NCBI GenBank assembly: GCA_016209105.1
Contig: JACQWR010000006.1
Location: 124,001-188,000, forward strand
Source of the DNA: Deltaproteobacteria bacterium
GTDB taxonomy: Bacteria; Desulfobacterota; Syntrophia; Syntrophales; JACQWR01
Direction: 5' to 3'
DNA: 64,000 bases
Part shown: piece after piece, positions 8,988 to 18,578 of the stretch
Numbering within the stretch: position 1 is the stretch's first letter
Layout of the letters: each line of letters begins with the position of its first letter
Position numbers and translations under genes: made by a program
Notes under the pieces: model-generated
The model's database searches: none
What the model saw: only the letters and a program-made list of their open reading frames with translations
Told to the model about the DNA's origin: nothing

Positions 8988-10217
8988 ATGAAACTTACAA
9001 TACCCGGCATGTGTTTTCTCATATCATCGGTTCCGCTGGAATTCATTACCGATGGACAGGTAACACGTTTTGGACCGACTGATCAGAGGAGTAACGATAG
9101 TGGGCAAATACTGGTTTTGACGAAACTGCATGAACAACGCTTCAACCTTCAATCAAATTCGACAGTGCGTCTTTTTGACGCAGTCAATCTGCCGGACAAT
9201 TTTCGTGTGCCCGCAATATATGATCGAACCCAGGATCTCCAGGGCAGAAATATTCTGGTCATGATGTTAAACGGGTGGGGCGATATGATCCTCATTCAAC
9301 CGGCATTGCGCGCTCTTTACAGAAAGGGCTCTGCTGCCGGAATTCCTCCCCGGATTACCATCGGCTGCAACTGGATTCACAATTTTCCTTACCTCGATGT
9401 TCCTTATATCCACCAGGTGTGTCCCAACATCATGACTCTTCAAGAATTATGCGGTTTTGATGTTATCGTAAACCTTATTTCTGCAAACTATCAGAGATCG
9501 CATCAGCTTTCCATGCGGGACATCTATCTTCAACTAATGGGGATAGAAGGTGAATCCGGCGGTCAGGACGCGCCCGTGCTGCAAGCCGATCCTCGAAAGG
9601 TCGAAAAAATCAAACCAACCCTTGATGATCTGCGAAAAAATGGAAAAAAGTTGCTGTGCGTTAACTGGAGATCAAGGTTTTCGCACAAGAATGCTCCGGC
9701 TGCTCTCTTTTCCAAGATTGTCCATGCGTTGTCACCTGAGTATCAGGCGGTCCTCTTTAAGGACGAGGAGGATTCCCGAATAATGCAAAAAGAAATTGAT
9801 GAATTCGGATCGCCGATTATAAACCTTTCTTCTTTAATCCGGGATTATCACGATACCACGGCAGCGTTGTCTCTGGTTGACGCATTTATATCCGTGGATA
9901 CCGGTATAGTCCATGCTGCGGGCGCCTTGGGAATCCCCGGTGTTGCTCTCTTCGGACCCTTCCCTCCCGAAACGCATGTGGCGGATTATCCGACGGTGAT
10001 GGCCGTCCGTGCGCCTTATCAGGGCAAAAGTTGCCACGGGCCCTGCCTGGAGACGCACCGGGGTTGCGTTGAAGTTGATTACACTCCCGATAGGATAAGC
10101 CCCTGTTTCAAGGCCATCCAGGTTGAAGAGGTTATTCGGGCGCTGGATGAGATTGTGAGTCGTTGTCATCGCGTTGGGAGGTATTCATCAGGAAGGAACA
10201 GGGCATGCGGATTTTAG
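8988..10217 (+). CDS. Glycosyltransferase family 9 (heptosyltransferase-like)
   Basis: A 409-residue protein. After an N-terminal extension of about 85 residues unusual for the family, the GT9 fold begins (NILVMMLNGWGDMILIQPALRAL). The nucleotide-sugar site AFISVDTGIVHAAGALGIPGVALFGP lies about 100 residues from the end. A short cysteine-containing stretch (SCHGPCLETHRGC) near the C-terminus is also seen in other GT9 proteins. Family members such as WaaC and WaaF move ADP-heptose onto lipopolysaccharide, but this gene lies among flagellin-glycosylation genes, so transfer of a heptose-like sugar to flagellin or to a flagellar glycan is an inference. Its end overlaps the next start. Confidence 0.85.
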   Translation: MKLTIPGMCFLISSVPLEFITDGQVTRFGPTDQRSNDSGQILVLTKLHEQRFNLQSNSTVRLFDAVNLPDNFRVPAIYDRTQDLQGRNILVMMLNGWGDMILIQPALRALYRKGSAAGIPPRITIGCNWIHNFPYLDVPYIHQVCPNIMTLQELCGFDVIVNLISANYQRSHQLSMRDIYLQLMGIEGESGGQDAPVLQADPRKVEKIKPTLDDLRKNGKKLLCVNWRSRFSHKNAPAALFSKIVHALSPEYQAVLFKDEEDSRIMQKEIDEFGSPIINLSSLIRDYHDTTAALSLVDAFISVDTGIVHAAGALGIPGVALFGPFPPETHVADYPTVMAVRAPYQGKSCHGPCLETHRGCVEVDYTPDRISPCFKAIQVEEVIRALDEIVSRCHRVGRYSSGRNRACGF

Positions 10218-11197
10218 TCGTAGGGGCGATACAGGGAGGCACAATCCCGATGTGCCGGGCCATTCACCAGGCCTTCAAGGATATCGGCCGTCAGGCGGAT
10301 ATCCTTGATTTCTCCGGGTTTCAGAAGGAATTATTTGAAACGAGAGGAGATGAAGAACGGTCTTGTCAATTTTATTTAAAAATCAAGATTGCTCTCCTGG
10401 AGAAGGTCGCCGGCTTTCAACCTGATGTCATATTCGGAATTGCCCAATCTCCTCTGCATAATGTCGAGATGCTGACAGAGTTCAAAAGAGCAGGGATTGT
10501 CTTGTGTTTTTGGTTTATGGAGGATTACCGGATATTCGGGTACTGGAAGAACATAGCGCCCTATTTTGATTATTTCTTTACCATACAGAAAGATCCCTTC
10601 TGGAAAGAGCTCAAAGACATAGGCTGCACGACTTATCACTATTTGCCGATGGCCTTCGACACGAACGCAGCCGTTCCGGAAACGGCGGCGGCAGAGGCGA
10701 TTCCCATTTCCTTTGTCGGCGCGCCTTATCCAAACCGCGTGCATTTTTTCAGTGAGCATCTTGATGACGGGTTCCGGATATACGGTGAAGACTGGAACAG
10801 GCATCAAAACCCCCAGGTCGTTGTCGGCGATCGCCGCATTCCAGAGTATGAGGCGTACGGCATTTACCGGCGGTCTCTCGTTAACATCAATCTCCACTCC
10901 TCCCCGTTTCCCGGCGAATTCGGAGGCGGAGATTTTGTCAATCCGAGGACGTTTGAGCTGGCCGGTCTTGGCGCCTTTCAGTTGACCGATATGAGAAAGC
11001 TCCTGACGCTTCATTTCGATCCGGCTGAAGAGGTCATCGCCCTGACCGGTTGGGGTGACATGAAAAAGGCCGCGAGTTATTTTCTCCGCCATGAGGAAGA
11101 ACGAAAGGCCATTGCCGATAGAGCCAAGGCGCGTGTACTGAAGGGACATACCTATCGGCACCGGGCGGAGGAGATCATGGAAATACTGGGTACATGA
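10205..11197 (+). CDS. CgeB-like glycosyltransferase (DUF3880/GT-B family)
   Basis: A 330-residue GT-B-type glycosyltransferase. The start I chose (MRILVVGAIQGG) follows an AAGGAA ribosome-binding site inside the preceding gene; an upstream in-frame start only reads through the GT9 end. The central part (VLCFWFMEDYRIFGYWKNIAPYFDYFF, then PMAFDTNAA) and the C-terminal part (VNINLHSSPFPGEFGGGDFVNPRTFELAG and GLGAFQLTD) follow the pattern of CgeB-type proteins, where the C-terminal glutamate-rich segment binds the sugar nucleotide. It overlaps the GT9 gene by 13 bases and sits 13 bases before another. No signal peptide or membrane segment is visible. Donor and acceptor are unknown. Confidence 0.8.
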   Translation: MRILVVGAIQGGTIPMCRAIHQAFKDIGRQADILDFSGFQKELFETRGDEERSCQFYLKIKIALLEKVAGFQPDVIFGIAQSPLHNVEMLTEFKRAGIVLCFWFMEDYRIFGYWKNIAPYFDYFFTIQKDPFWKELKDIGCTTYHYLPMAFDTNAAVPETAAAEAIPISFVGAPYPNRVHFFSEHLDDGFRIYGEDWNRHQNPQVVVGDRRIPEYEAYGIYRRSLVNINLHSSPFPGEFGGGDFVNPRTFELAGLGAFQLTDMRKLLTLHFDPAEEVIALTGWGDMKKAASYFLRHEEERKAIADRAKARVLKGHTYRHRAEEIMEILGT

Positions 11198-11210
11198 AGG
11201 GAAGCATGAG

Positions 11211-12863
11211 ATGCCGCATAAAAAATTCCTGATTATTCATCTCAGCCGGCTCGGCGATATGATTCAGAGTCTCCCGGCCGTGAAATTACTCAAAGAGGAA
11301 CATCCGGAATCGGAAATAACCTACTTTGCTCTTGAGGATTTCTGCGTCCCCCTGCGGGGAATTCCCTGGATCGACACTCTGGTGGCAGTCCCCTCAAGTG
11401 ATATCAAGGGAATTTCAACGGAAGATACGGAGATTGATGTCGAGGCGTTCGACCGGTTGTTTCAAAGAAACCCTGAACTCAGCACACAGTACGATGTACT
11501 TATCAATATGACCCACAACCGCGGGAGCAGCTATTTATCCCAAAGGATAAAGGCCAGAGAAAAGAGGGGACGGATCTTTTCAAAGGAAAACGAGATTGTG
11601 ATGGCGGGAAACTGGGGAAAGTACCTCTTTGCCGTGGCGCGGAACCGCAGCGACAATCTCCTCAACCTGGTTGACCTGTACACGGGCATGGCCGGGGTAC
11701 GAAACAGGCCAGTCGAATGTTATCTGCCTACGGATCCCTCAATTGACCGGCAATGCCTTGATCTATTGAAGGAGCAGGGTTTTGATGCCGATCGGCTTGC
11801 CGTTGGTTTTCAACTGGGGGCAAGCAAGTCGCTCAGAACCTGGCCTCCGGAGCGTTTCTCTCGTCTCGGCGAGCTTCTTGGCGAACGGCTGGACGCCCAG
11901 ATTATCCTTTTTGGATCTGAGCATGAACGGGAACTTGCGGATCAATTCCATAAGTCGGCGCCTTTTGCCTTCATAGACCTTATCGGCGGGACAACGCTGA
12001 CGAATCTTCCCTCTTTTTTGAAATGCGTCAAGGTGCTCGTCAGCAATGACACCGGGCCGATGCACATTGCCGCCGCCGTGGGAACAAAGGTGGTCGGGAT
12101 TTTTATGAGCACGGCATACTTCAGAATAACCGGGCCCTATGGGGCCGGTCATATTGCGATCCAGTCGAACTATCCCTGTTCCCCCTGTCTGGATTCCACC
12201 GTCTGCGCGCTGCCTCTTTGCGGCAGGAGTATTCTGCCGGAGGCAGCGCTGGCGGGAGTGAAATCCGCGCTCGGCATGGAAGTTGGACCTATGGATGCCG
12301 GCAACGGCGCCGATCTCTATAAGTCTGATTTCGGCGGGAACGGGACACTCCTCTATAGGAGATTGGGGGGTGAGAATGACCATTTTCTGTCCTGGCTCAG
12401 ATCGTATCACGACACCAAGGCCTGGGTCAGCCAGACCTTATGGAATAAATGGCTCGGTCTGGAGCAGGATTTCGGTGTGCCTCCATTTTCTGGAGATGGT
12501 GGCGAGATGGCGGGGATTCTGCAGGACTATCAAAAGGCGTGTTTATCCTACGGGAAACTTTACGCGCAGGGAAAGGCAGCATGCCGGAATATCATCAGCG
12601 AATTTCGCAAGCCCAGACCGAGGAGGGAATTCATTCAGGAGATGGTTGTCCGTATTGAACAAACTGAAGAAGATATCAAAAATCTGGAAGGCCCGCTTGC
12701 CATATTGAGAGATATTCATGAATTGTATAGCACTGAAACCGAGTTCTGTAATTTTCCAAGGCTTGCGCATGAGTTTATAAATAAATATGATAAGTTAGCA
12801 GAAGTAATTCTCTGTTTTGAAAACAGATCAGATCAAATCAGGCGTTCTTTATGCGTTCATTAA
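11211..12863 (+). CDS. Glycosyltransferase family 9 with a long C-terminal extension
   Basis: A 550-residue protein. Residues 1 to about 355 are a complete GT9 domain: FLIIHLSRLGDMIQSLPAVK at the start, GASKSLRTWPPERF in the middle and the donor site VSNDTGPMHIAAAVGTKVVG. A cysteine-rich piece (YPCSPCLDSTVCALPLCG) follows. The remaining ~170 residues lie beyond the normal family length and look mainly helical (KDYQKACLSY-type stretches). They begin with a short strand pattern, DLYKSDFGGNGTLLYRR, that resembles the start of the extension in the GT9 protein at 19234. Three GT9 genes in one flagellar island is striking. Lipopolysaccharide heptosyltransferase activity is a less likely alternative, given no LPS core genes nearby. 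Confidence 0.85.
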   Translation: MPHKKFLIIHLSRLGDMIQSLPAVKLLKEEHPESEITYFALEDFCVPLRGIPWIDTLVAVPSSDIKGISTEDTEIDVEAFDRLFQRNPELSTQYDVLINMTHNRGSSYLSQRIKAREKRGRIFSKENEIVMAGNWGKYLFAVARNRSDNLLNLVDLYTGMAGVRNRPVECYLPTDPSIDRQCLDLLKEQGFDADRLAVGFQLGASKSLRTWPPERFSRLGELLGERLDAQIILFGSEHERELADQFHKSAPFAFIDLIGGTTLTNLPSFLKCVKVLVSNDTGPMHIAAAVGTKVVGIFMSTAYFRITGPYGAGHIAIQSNYPCSPCLDSTVCALPLCGRSILPEAALAGVKSALGMEVGPMDAGNGADLYKSDFGGNGTLLYRRLGGENDHFLSWLRSYHDTKAWVSQTLWNKWLGLEQDFGVPPFSGDGGEMAGILQDYQKACLSYGKLYAQGKAACRNIISEFRKPRPRREFIQEMVVRIEQTEEDIKNLEGPLAILRDIHELYSTETEFCNFPRLAHEFINKYDKLAEVILCFENRSDQIRRSLCVH

Positions 12864-12890
12864 AACAATGTGTGGAGTTTAGTTTAAAAA

Positions 12891-14099
12891 ATGGAAACTT
12901 ATCAACAATTTGAAAATGGGATACTCCGAGAGGAGAGGGTAGTAACAATACCCCATCGGGATATTGAACTTGGCATCGAGAGAAGCCATCTTGAATATTT
13001 CCTTACCTATCCTCAATCAGGGATCAACAGAGATACGGGACTGGTGTTTTGTATTCCCCCTTGGGGCGACAAGGCGGATTCGCCCTATCAGAGAAATAAA
13101 TTGAGACCGTATATCTCTGATCGTTACAATTGTATCTCGTGCGGGGTGAATTATTTTGGAATACAGCCTTTGTTATTCAATGATTACTTGATGATGCCAT
13201 CGCCAAACTTCTTTGAAGGCATCAATGTATTATATGATATTAATCCTCTTGATTATGCGGAGAAGGGGAACGTATCTCTGAATCAGATTGCTGAAATATT
13301 GCAAATGAAGGGGATAAAACGGTTGCCGTCATACTGTAGAATAGTTTTTAAATTAAAAAACGGCGAATATGAATCATTCGGTTTTTTGCCCGCACTGGAT
13401 CATCTTGTCGCTTGCGGCGAAATACTGAAAAAATTCTCTTTAAACACAAAGAGAATAATAGCTTTTGGAAGTTCCTATGGCGGTTACATAGCCTTATTAA
13501 TGGCAAAATATGCTCCGCAGACTTTCTCCGTCATTATTGATAACAGCGGGTTTGTGCGTACATCTATGAATAATGTTGCAGGCGTTGATCTCTATTATAT
13601 AGAAAAAACATTAGAATTAAAGGGCGTCTCATTTCCCTGGATCAGAGATAATTATTGGAGGATTGATGACGAGATGTCACCGTATTATTTCTCTGACAGC
13701 CACAAATGCATCAGAAACCTTCTTCAAGAAACGCATAATCAGTGTATCTCAAAATATTATATCTTTCACGCAGAGAAAGATACCATTGCACCTACAGCAG
13801 ATAAGAAGGCGTTTATCAATGCAATCAAACAAGATGCGGAACATGTTTATTATAAAATCGTCAGCAAAGAAGATTTAGATGGGAAGCTGTTCAAAACCGT
13901 GGAACATGGCATGAGCGCTTCTCTTCGCGGTATTTTCGATCATGTTTATCAGCTTGACGGCAGCGATCTTGCCAAAAGAAGGATCGAAACAGATTTCGAT
14001 TTGGAAAGTACTTATGAATTTCGATGCAGGGGGAAAATTTATACGTTCAATTATCGTAAAGATTTAACCCTTGACGCATCAATTAAGGATTCGGAATAA
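12891..14099 (+). CDS. Alpha/beta-hydrolase-like protein, resembling DUF2920 proteins of flagellar glycosylation loci
   Basis: A 402-residue protein with the nucleophile elbow AFGSSYGGYIALLMAKYAP (G-x-S-x-G, about residues 190-208) and a late segment with acid and histidine candidates (YIFHAEKDTIAPTADKKAF and VEHGMSAS). The opening (YFLTYPQSGINRDTGLVFCIPPWG) resembles the DUF2920 proteins found in Campylobacter flagellin-modification regions; that resemblance is from memory and not tested. The gene is noticeably richer in A+T than the pse genes and GT9 genes on either side, hinting at separate acquisition. A role as esterase or acyl remodeller of the flagellar glycan is only a guess. No signal peptide is evident, so it is probably cytoplasmic. 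Confidence 0.62.
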   Translation: METYQQFENGILREERVVTIPHRDIELGIERSHLEYFLTYPQSGINRDTGLVFCIPPWGDKADSPYQRNKLRPYISDRYNCISCGVNYFGIQPLLFNDYLMMPSPNFFEGINVLYDINPLDYAEKGNVSLNQIAEILQMKGIKRLPSYCRIVFKLKNGEYESFGFLPALDHLVACGEILKKFSLNTKRIIAFGSSYGGYIALLMAKYAPQTFSVIIDNSGFVRTSMNNVAGVDLYYIEKTLELKGVSFPWIRDNYWRIDDEMSPYYFSDSHKCIRNLLQETHNQCISKYYIFHAEKDTIAPTADKKAFINAIKQDAEHVYYKIVSKEDLDGKLFKTVEHGMSASLRGIFDHVYQLDGSDLAKRRIETDFDLESTYEFRCRGKIYTFNYRKDLTLDASIKDSE

Positions 14100-14167
14100 T
14101 TGCACGGAACATTCTTCAGGTGAAGGCACGTAAAAAAGCTCAGCCTATTGGAAGGAAAGGGCACGGA

Positions 14168-16612
14168 ATGAAGAGAAAATTTCGAGACTTCCTATCAGTT
14201 TGTATTTTCGCAGCGACTGACGGAAAATTTGTTGATGAATGCATGAAGCACGCTGCCGAGTTGACGGATACTATCTTCCTTGTCTGTGAGAATGTCGAAT
14301 ATCAGCGCCGAGGAGTTGATAGCCCTTCGGGAATTAAAATGATTTCAATAGAATCTTTAGGTGAAGTTCTCAAAAAAGAATGGGTATTATTTCTTAAAGG
14401 TGGCGAGAGAATCGTTGTCAGGGATTGGGGCAAAATGTCCGAAGCCCTCCAGGGTGCCAGAAAAAAAACGTTTGGTGTATCGGTAAAAGATGCCTCTGTT
14501 GTAGATTTACTGAAACAGTATCAATTTATTTCTAATCTGGGACAATTTCAAAACATATCTGATCTCGCTTTCACGACTAACGTGGAAGTCCGGGTTGCGA
14601 GGAAAGAAATTGCCGGAAAAATTGCCCGAAATTTCAAGGATGGAGAAGCTTTTTCGTTGTTAAACACGGATGGTATCCTTCCGGGTATCGAAGTGGAACC
14701 ATTCCCTTCTTTTTCAGCTGCTCCTGTTATTCACGATGAGCCTGAAATACACGATTTGAAATGCCTGAAAGGAGAAATCTATTATGGGCCTGAGCCCGGT
14801 GAAGACGTTGATGAGCTTAGCAATGCCTTCAACGGATTCCGTGTTTCTCGTTATGAATACCTCGATGGTTTCATGGAAAGCGCGCGGTCAGGTCTCGGCA
14901 TTGATGAAATGTACGTCCCTATGCTGAATTATCTTGTCAAGAACGGCAGCTTCAGGGAGGCCAAAGAGCTTTTTGATCTCTGGATGACAAAAAGAAAAGG
15001 TGATGCCACCGCTATCCTCTGCACTCTTGGAGGTATGATCTATGCGCATTTGTGGTATCTGGATGATGCCGTTCGTTTTTACAAAATGGCCTTGGAAATC
15101 CATTCTGACCCGTTAGCGTATTCGTCTATCGGCAAATTGTATCTTATCAACAATGACAGAGATAGAGCCATAGACTGTCTTTTAAAAGCCATAGAGATGA
15201 ACCCACAAGCTGATGGAGAAAAATATATTCTCTCCGTGATTAATAAAGCCGGTTGGCGCCCACCTTCGTTGAGTGTGTGCATCATTGCCCGGGATGAGGA
15301 ACACAATATTGCAGAAGCGATAGAATCCGTTAAGTTCGTGGCCGATGAAATCATTGTAGTCGACACGGGATCAAGAGATCAGACCGAGAAAGTAGCCGAG
15401 ACACAGGGCGCGAAGGTTATTGAAAAACCCTGGAACGATGATTTCTCGGAGGCAAGGAATTACGGAATCAATGCGTGTGGCGGAGATTACATATTCATGC
15501 TTGATGCCGACGAAGCTATTGACATTCGTGACCGGATAGGATTCGCTATTTTTAAATATCTTTTACCCGTGGATAAAAATACTGCATTCAGAACGAAAAT
15601 TACCGCTGATGCCAGTCATTCATCTCTATCCGTTTCCCTCATGAGTAAATTTCAAAAGCAACTCGCCACACAATTACCAATACGACTGTTTCCAAGGGGA
15701 AAAGAAATATACTATACCGATGCGGCATTCGAATCCATCGATGCCTCACTGGAAAATCAAACTATTTTAGTTGAAGAAGCTGATTTATTTAAGATCACGC
15801 ATCGTAAAGACAAGGAATCATGGCGAGACAAAAGAATAGTGCCTGCCGTACAAAAAACGTATCATGCGTTGAAGAATTCGAATACTGCAATTAACGGCGG
15901 CCTGTATTATCTAAAGTTCGGCGACATGGAGACAGCCTTTCAATGGTTTGAAAAGATCAATAACGGTCAGCCCGGCTTGATGTCAAAAATTGCTTCCCTT
16001 TACTTAAGTCAAAATAAATATGACTCGGCCAATCAAATTATCCGAAAATCATTGGAAGCCTTTCCGGACGCTTCGGAACTGAAAATCACGCAAGGGGCTA
16101 TATACTTCATGCAAGATCGTTACGGCGAAATTGTTGATCTGCTTTATTCGACTGTTGATGATGAAGTCGCTTCCTTGGAAACTTCGCTCAGGGGCGACGC
16201 TGATTTCTACTTCGGAATGTCTCTCATTGAGACTGATCAAATTGCATTGGGCATTGAACATCTTGCCAAGGCAATGGAGGCAAACCCTCATGATCTCAGT
16301 TATCGTATGGGCGGACTTTTTGCGTTCGCCAGGTCGGAACGGTGGGACAGTTTTCTTAACATTGCCGGCGAGGTGATAGAAGATGAAAATCTAAAAATTG
16401 ATTTTATCATCGAAGATTTTTCCGGCATTGGTCGTTTGATGGCGCTTCTCTTACATCATTTTTCAAAGTCTCAGCAAAGCAGAGCAGCCAAGGTAACGGA
16501 AAGAATTCTCTCCTATATTTTGAGAACGAAAATATCATCTGTCAGTGAGATAGAGATGTATATTGATGAGCTTGATCGTAAACCCACGGTTCAGGGGGTA
16601 ACCAATGAATAA
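14168..16612 (+). CDS. Glycosyltransferase family 2 protein with flanking TPR repeats
   Basis: An 814-residue protein. A non-recognised N-terminal part (about 1-225) is followed by TPR-like repeats (about 255-360, for example KNGSFREAKELFDLWM and LGGMIYAHLWYLDDAVRFYKMAL). The GT-A domain comes next (LSVCIIARDEEHNIAEAIESV, EIIVVDTGSRDQTEKVAE, then the DxD-like YIFMLDADEAID). More TPR-like helices complete the protein. I chose the ATG preceded by AAGGAAAGG at good spacing; an in-frame GTG 48 bases upstream has no clear ribosome site. GT2-TPR proteins are frequent in flagellin glycosylation islands, and this gene overlaps the Maf gene start by 8 bases, so it probably acts on flagellin glycans. 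Confidence 0.82.
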   Translation: MKRKFRDFLSVCIFAATDGKFVDECMKHAAELTDTIFLVCENVEYQRRGVDSPSGIKMISIESLGEVLKKEWVLFLKGGERIVVRDWGKMSEALQGARKKTFGVSVKDASVVDLLKQYQFISNLGQFQNISDLAFTTNVEVRVARKEIAGKIARNFKDGEAFSLLNTDGILPGIEVEPFPSFSAAPVIHDEPEIHDLKCLKGEIYYGPEPGEDVDELSNAFNGFRVSRYEYLDGFMESARSGLGIDEMYVPMLNYLVKNGSFREAKELFDLWMTKRKGDATAILCTLGGMIYAHLWYLDDAVRFYKMALEIHSDPLAYSSIGKLYLINNDRDRAIDCLLKAIEMNPQADGEKYILSVINKAGWRPPSLSVCIIARDEEHNIAEAIESVKFVADEIIVVDTGSRDQTEKVAETQGAKVIEKPWNDDFSEARNYGINACGGDYIFMLDADEAIDIRDRIGFAIFKYLLPVDKNTAFRTKITADASHSSLSVSLMSKFQKQLATQLPIRLFPRGKEIYYTDAAFESIDASLENQTILVEEADLFKITHRKDKESWRDKRIVPAVQKTYHALKNSNTAINGGLYYLKFGDMETAFQWFEKINNGQPGLMSKIASLYLSQNKYDSANQIIRKSLEAFPDASELKITQGAIYFMQDRYGEIVDLLYSTVDDEVASLETSLRGDADFYFGMSLIETDQIALGIEHLAKAMEANPHDLSYRMGGLFAFARSERWDSFLNIAGEVIEDENLKIDFIIEDFSGIGRLMALLLHHFSKSQQSRAAKVTERILSYILRTKISSVSEIEMYIDELDRKPTVQGVTNE

Positions 16613-18578
16613 TACGCTAAGGGGAAATATCGAGATATTGGCTGAGCGTTATCCGGAATTGGCCAAAAAACTGGAGGAAACAAAGGACAACGGCCAATAT
16701 GCACTTACGCACGCCCCAACAAGATTTCCTAACGTCATGATTTCAAATGGGTCTGAATTGATCTCATTCTACAACACGGACGACCCGATACAGTCCGTGA
16801 AGAATTACCTTCAAGGCATGACAGTGAAATATGCCCGTTTTGTGGTATTTCTTGGTCTGGGGCTTGGCTATCATCTCAATGCATTTTTTAAAGAACTGAG
16901 TTCCAAATGGGATACCCATGAAATCATCGTCTTTGAAAAAGACCTTGATTTATTCCGCCTTGCGCTTACCGTCGGGGACTATAGAGAAATCATTAAACAC
17001 CCTCATATTCATTTCTTTGTCGGTGGGGAACCGGAAGACAGCTTTACCAAACTAAGAAAATATATATTTACCACGGACTCGTACGCACTTCGCTCCATAA
17101 AAATACTTCCCTTGCCGACCAGTATAAAACTTCATGGAGAGTATTATTCCCGAGCCGTTAAGACGATAAAGAAGGCAGCAAATCAAATCATGGTTGCTGC
17201 AGGCAATGATTCATTTGATTCCTTTGTCGGACTGGAAAACATCATTGAAAACTTGCCGCATATCCTATCGAATCCGGGGATCAATTCTCTTTTTGGACGT
17301 TTCACGGGGAAACCCGGTGTATTGGTTGCCGCCGGACCGTCTTTAAATAAAAACATGCACCTTCTTAAAAAGATACACGATAAAGCTTTAATCCTAAGCT
17401 GTGACGCCAGTTTTCTTCCCCTTATGAAAAGAGGCATACGGCCGCACATGGTAACCTCGATGGAGAGGACGCCGGGAACGGAAGTCTTTTACACGGGAAT
17501 TGAAGATTTCCGTGATATTTATTTCATAGGTGTTGCCGTTCTGATGAAGGACGTGATGGAAGTCTTCAAGGGCAAGAAATTCATCGCTTATAGATCCTAT
17601 TCCCATTTTGACTGGTTGGGAATTGAGAAGGGTCAATTGTATTCGGGTTTATCTGTTGCCAACATGGCATTCAAAATTCTATCGAGTCTCGGCTGCGATC
17701 CGATTATTCTGATCGGCCAGGACTTGGCTTATGCGACCGATGGAGACACCCACGTAAAGGGAAATGTCTTTGGGCATCGTGATGAGAATATAAGGTCGAA
17801 ACCCATGATAGAATTGGAGGGAAGTGATGGGCAGCCCGTAAAATCTGAAAAAATCTGGGAAATTATCAAATTGTTTTACGAAGCAGACCTTGAATCTTAC
17901 ACCGGAACCTGCATCAACGCAACAGAGGGAGGCGCGAAGATCCGGGGTGCCCGTGTCATGCCGTTCAGTGAGGCTATTGACCAATACTGTCGGGAAACAT
18001 TTAATCCCGGCGAGATCCTTGCTGAAGTTCACCATCGGTTCATGAACGAACTTCGTCCCTATGATGACTGGATAAAACTCCAGATAAAGACTGAGAAAAC
18101 ACGTATTAAAATTAATGAAATAATTGATAAATTTTGCGATGCAGCAAGAATCGGGCAAGAAGTTGAAGCGGATATTATAAAACAATTTATTGATGGAAAG
18201 ATCAAAAGTGGTCTTGATATGGAACGACTCTTCTCTGTTGAAAAGCTTTGGGTGGAACTGTTCAAAACTATTTGCGACGATAAAGATTTATACAACATTA
18301 TCTATCAGACAATCCAACCGTATGACACGTGGTTTTCTAATGAGTTATCCTTTCTGAAGGATATTTACACAACAAAGGAAATATTATCCATGGCCAGAGT
18401 AAAAAATATGACGCAGTGGTTTGCCGTTGTAGGCAGTTTTTTCATCTTTACTCGCATTGCCCTTTCCAAGGCTGAAAAAATCATAAAAGAAGAATTGGGT
18501 AAGCTTGAACGTCCAAACTGCGACCTATCCTATTCACCAAAGACAGGGGAAGTGGGTGCCGGTATCAATGACCAGTAA
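16605..18578 (+). CDS. Motility accessory factor (Maf) flagellin glycosyltransferase, MptE-like/DUF115 domain
   Basis: A 657-residue Maf-family protein. The N-terminal domain includes FVVFLGLGLGYHLNAFF and EIIVFEKDLDLFRLAL (about residues 84-125). The central DUF115/MptE-like domain starts with GVLVAAGPSLNKNMHLL (about residue 243), continues with SCDASFLPLMKRGIRPHMV and DPIILIGQDLAYA, and closes with a helical C-terminus. Maf proteins in Campylobacter, Helicobacter and Aeromonas are required to attach pseudaminic acid to flagellin serines and threonines in the cytoplasm before export. The gene lies between GT genes and 3.7 kb upstream of fliC, the expected acceptor. It overlaps both the preceding GT2-TPR gene and the following Maf-like fragment. 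Confidence 0.88.
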   Translation: MNNTLRGNIEILAERYPELAKKLEETKDNGQYALTHAPTRFPNVMISNGSELISFYNTDDPIQSVKNYLQGMTVKYARFVVFLGLGLGYHLNAFFKELSSKWDTHEIIVFEKDLDLFRLALTVGDYREIIKHPHIHFFVGGEPEDSFTKLRKYIFTTDSYALRSIKILPLPTSIKLHGEYYSRAVKTIKKAANQIMVAAGNDSFDSFVGLENIIENLPHILSNPGINSLFGRFTGKPGVLVAAGPSLNKNMHLLKKIHDKALILSCDASFLPLMKRGIRPHMVTSMERTPGTEVFYTGIEDFRDIYFIGVAVLMKDVMEVFKGKKFIAYRSYSHFDWLGIEKGQLYSGLSVANMAFKILSSLGCDPIILIGQDLAYATDGDTHVKGNVFGHRDENIRSKPMIELEGSDGQPVKSEKIWEIIKLFYEADLESYTGTCINATEGGAKIRGARVMPFSEAIDQYCRETFNPGEILAEVHHRFMNELRPYDDWIKLQIKTEKTRIKINEIIDKFCDAARIGQEVEADIIKQFIDGKIKSGLDMERLFSVEKLWVELFKTICDDKDLYNIIYQTIQPYDTWFSNELSFLKDIYTTKEILSMARVKNMTQWFAVVGSFFIFTRIALSKAEKIIKEELGKLERPNCDLSYSPKTGEVGAGINDQ

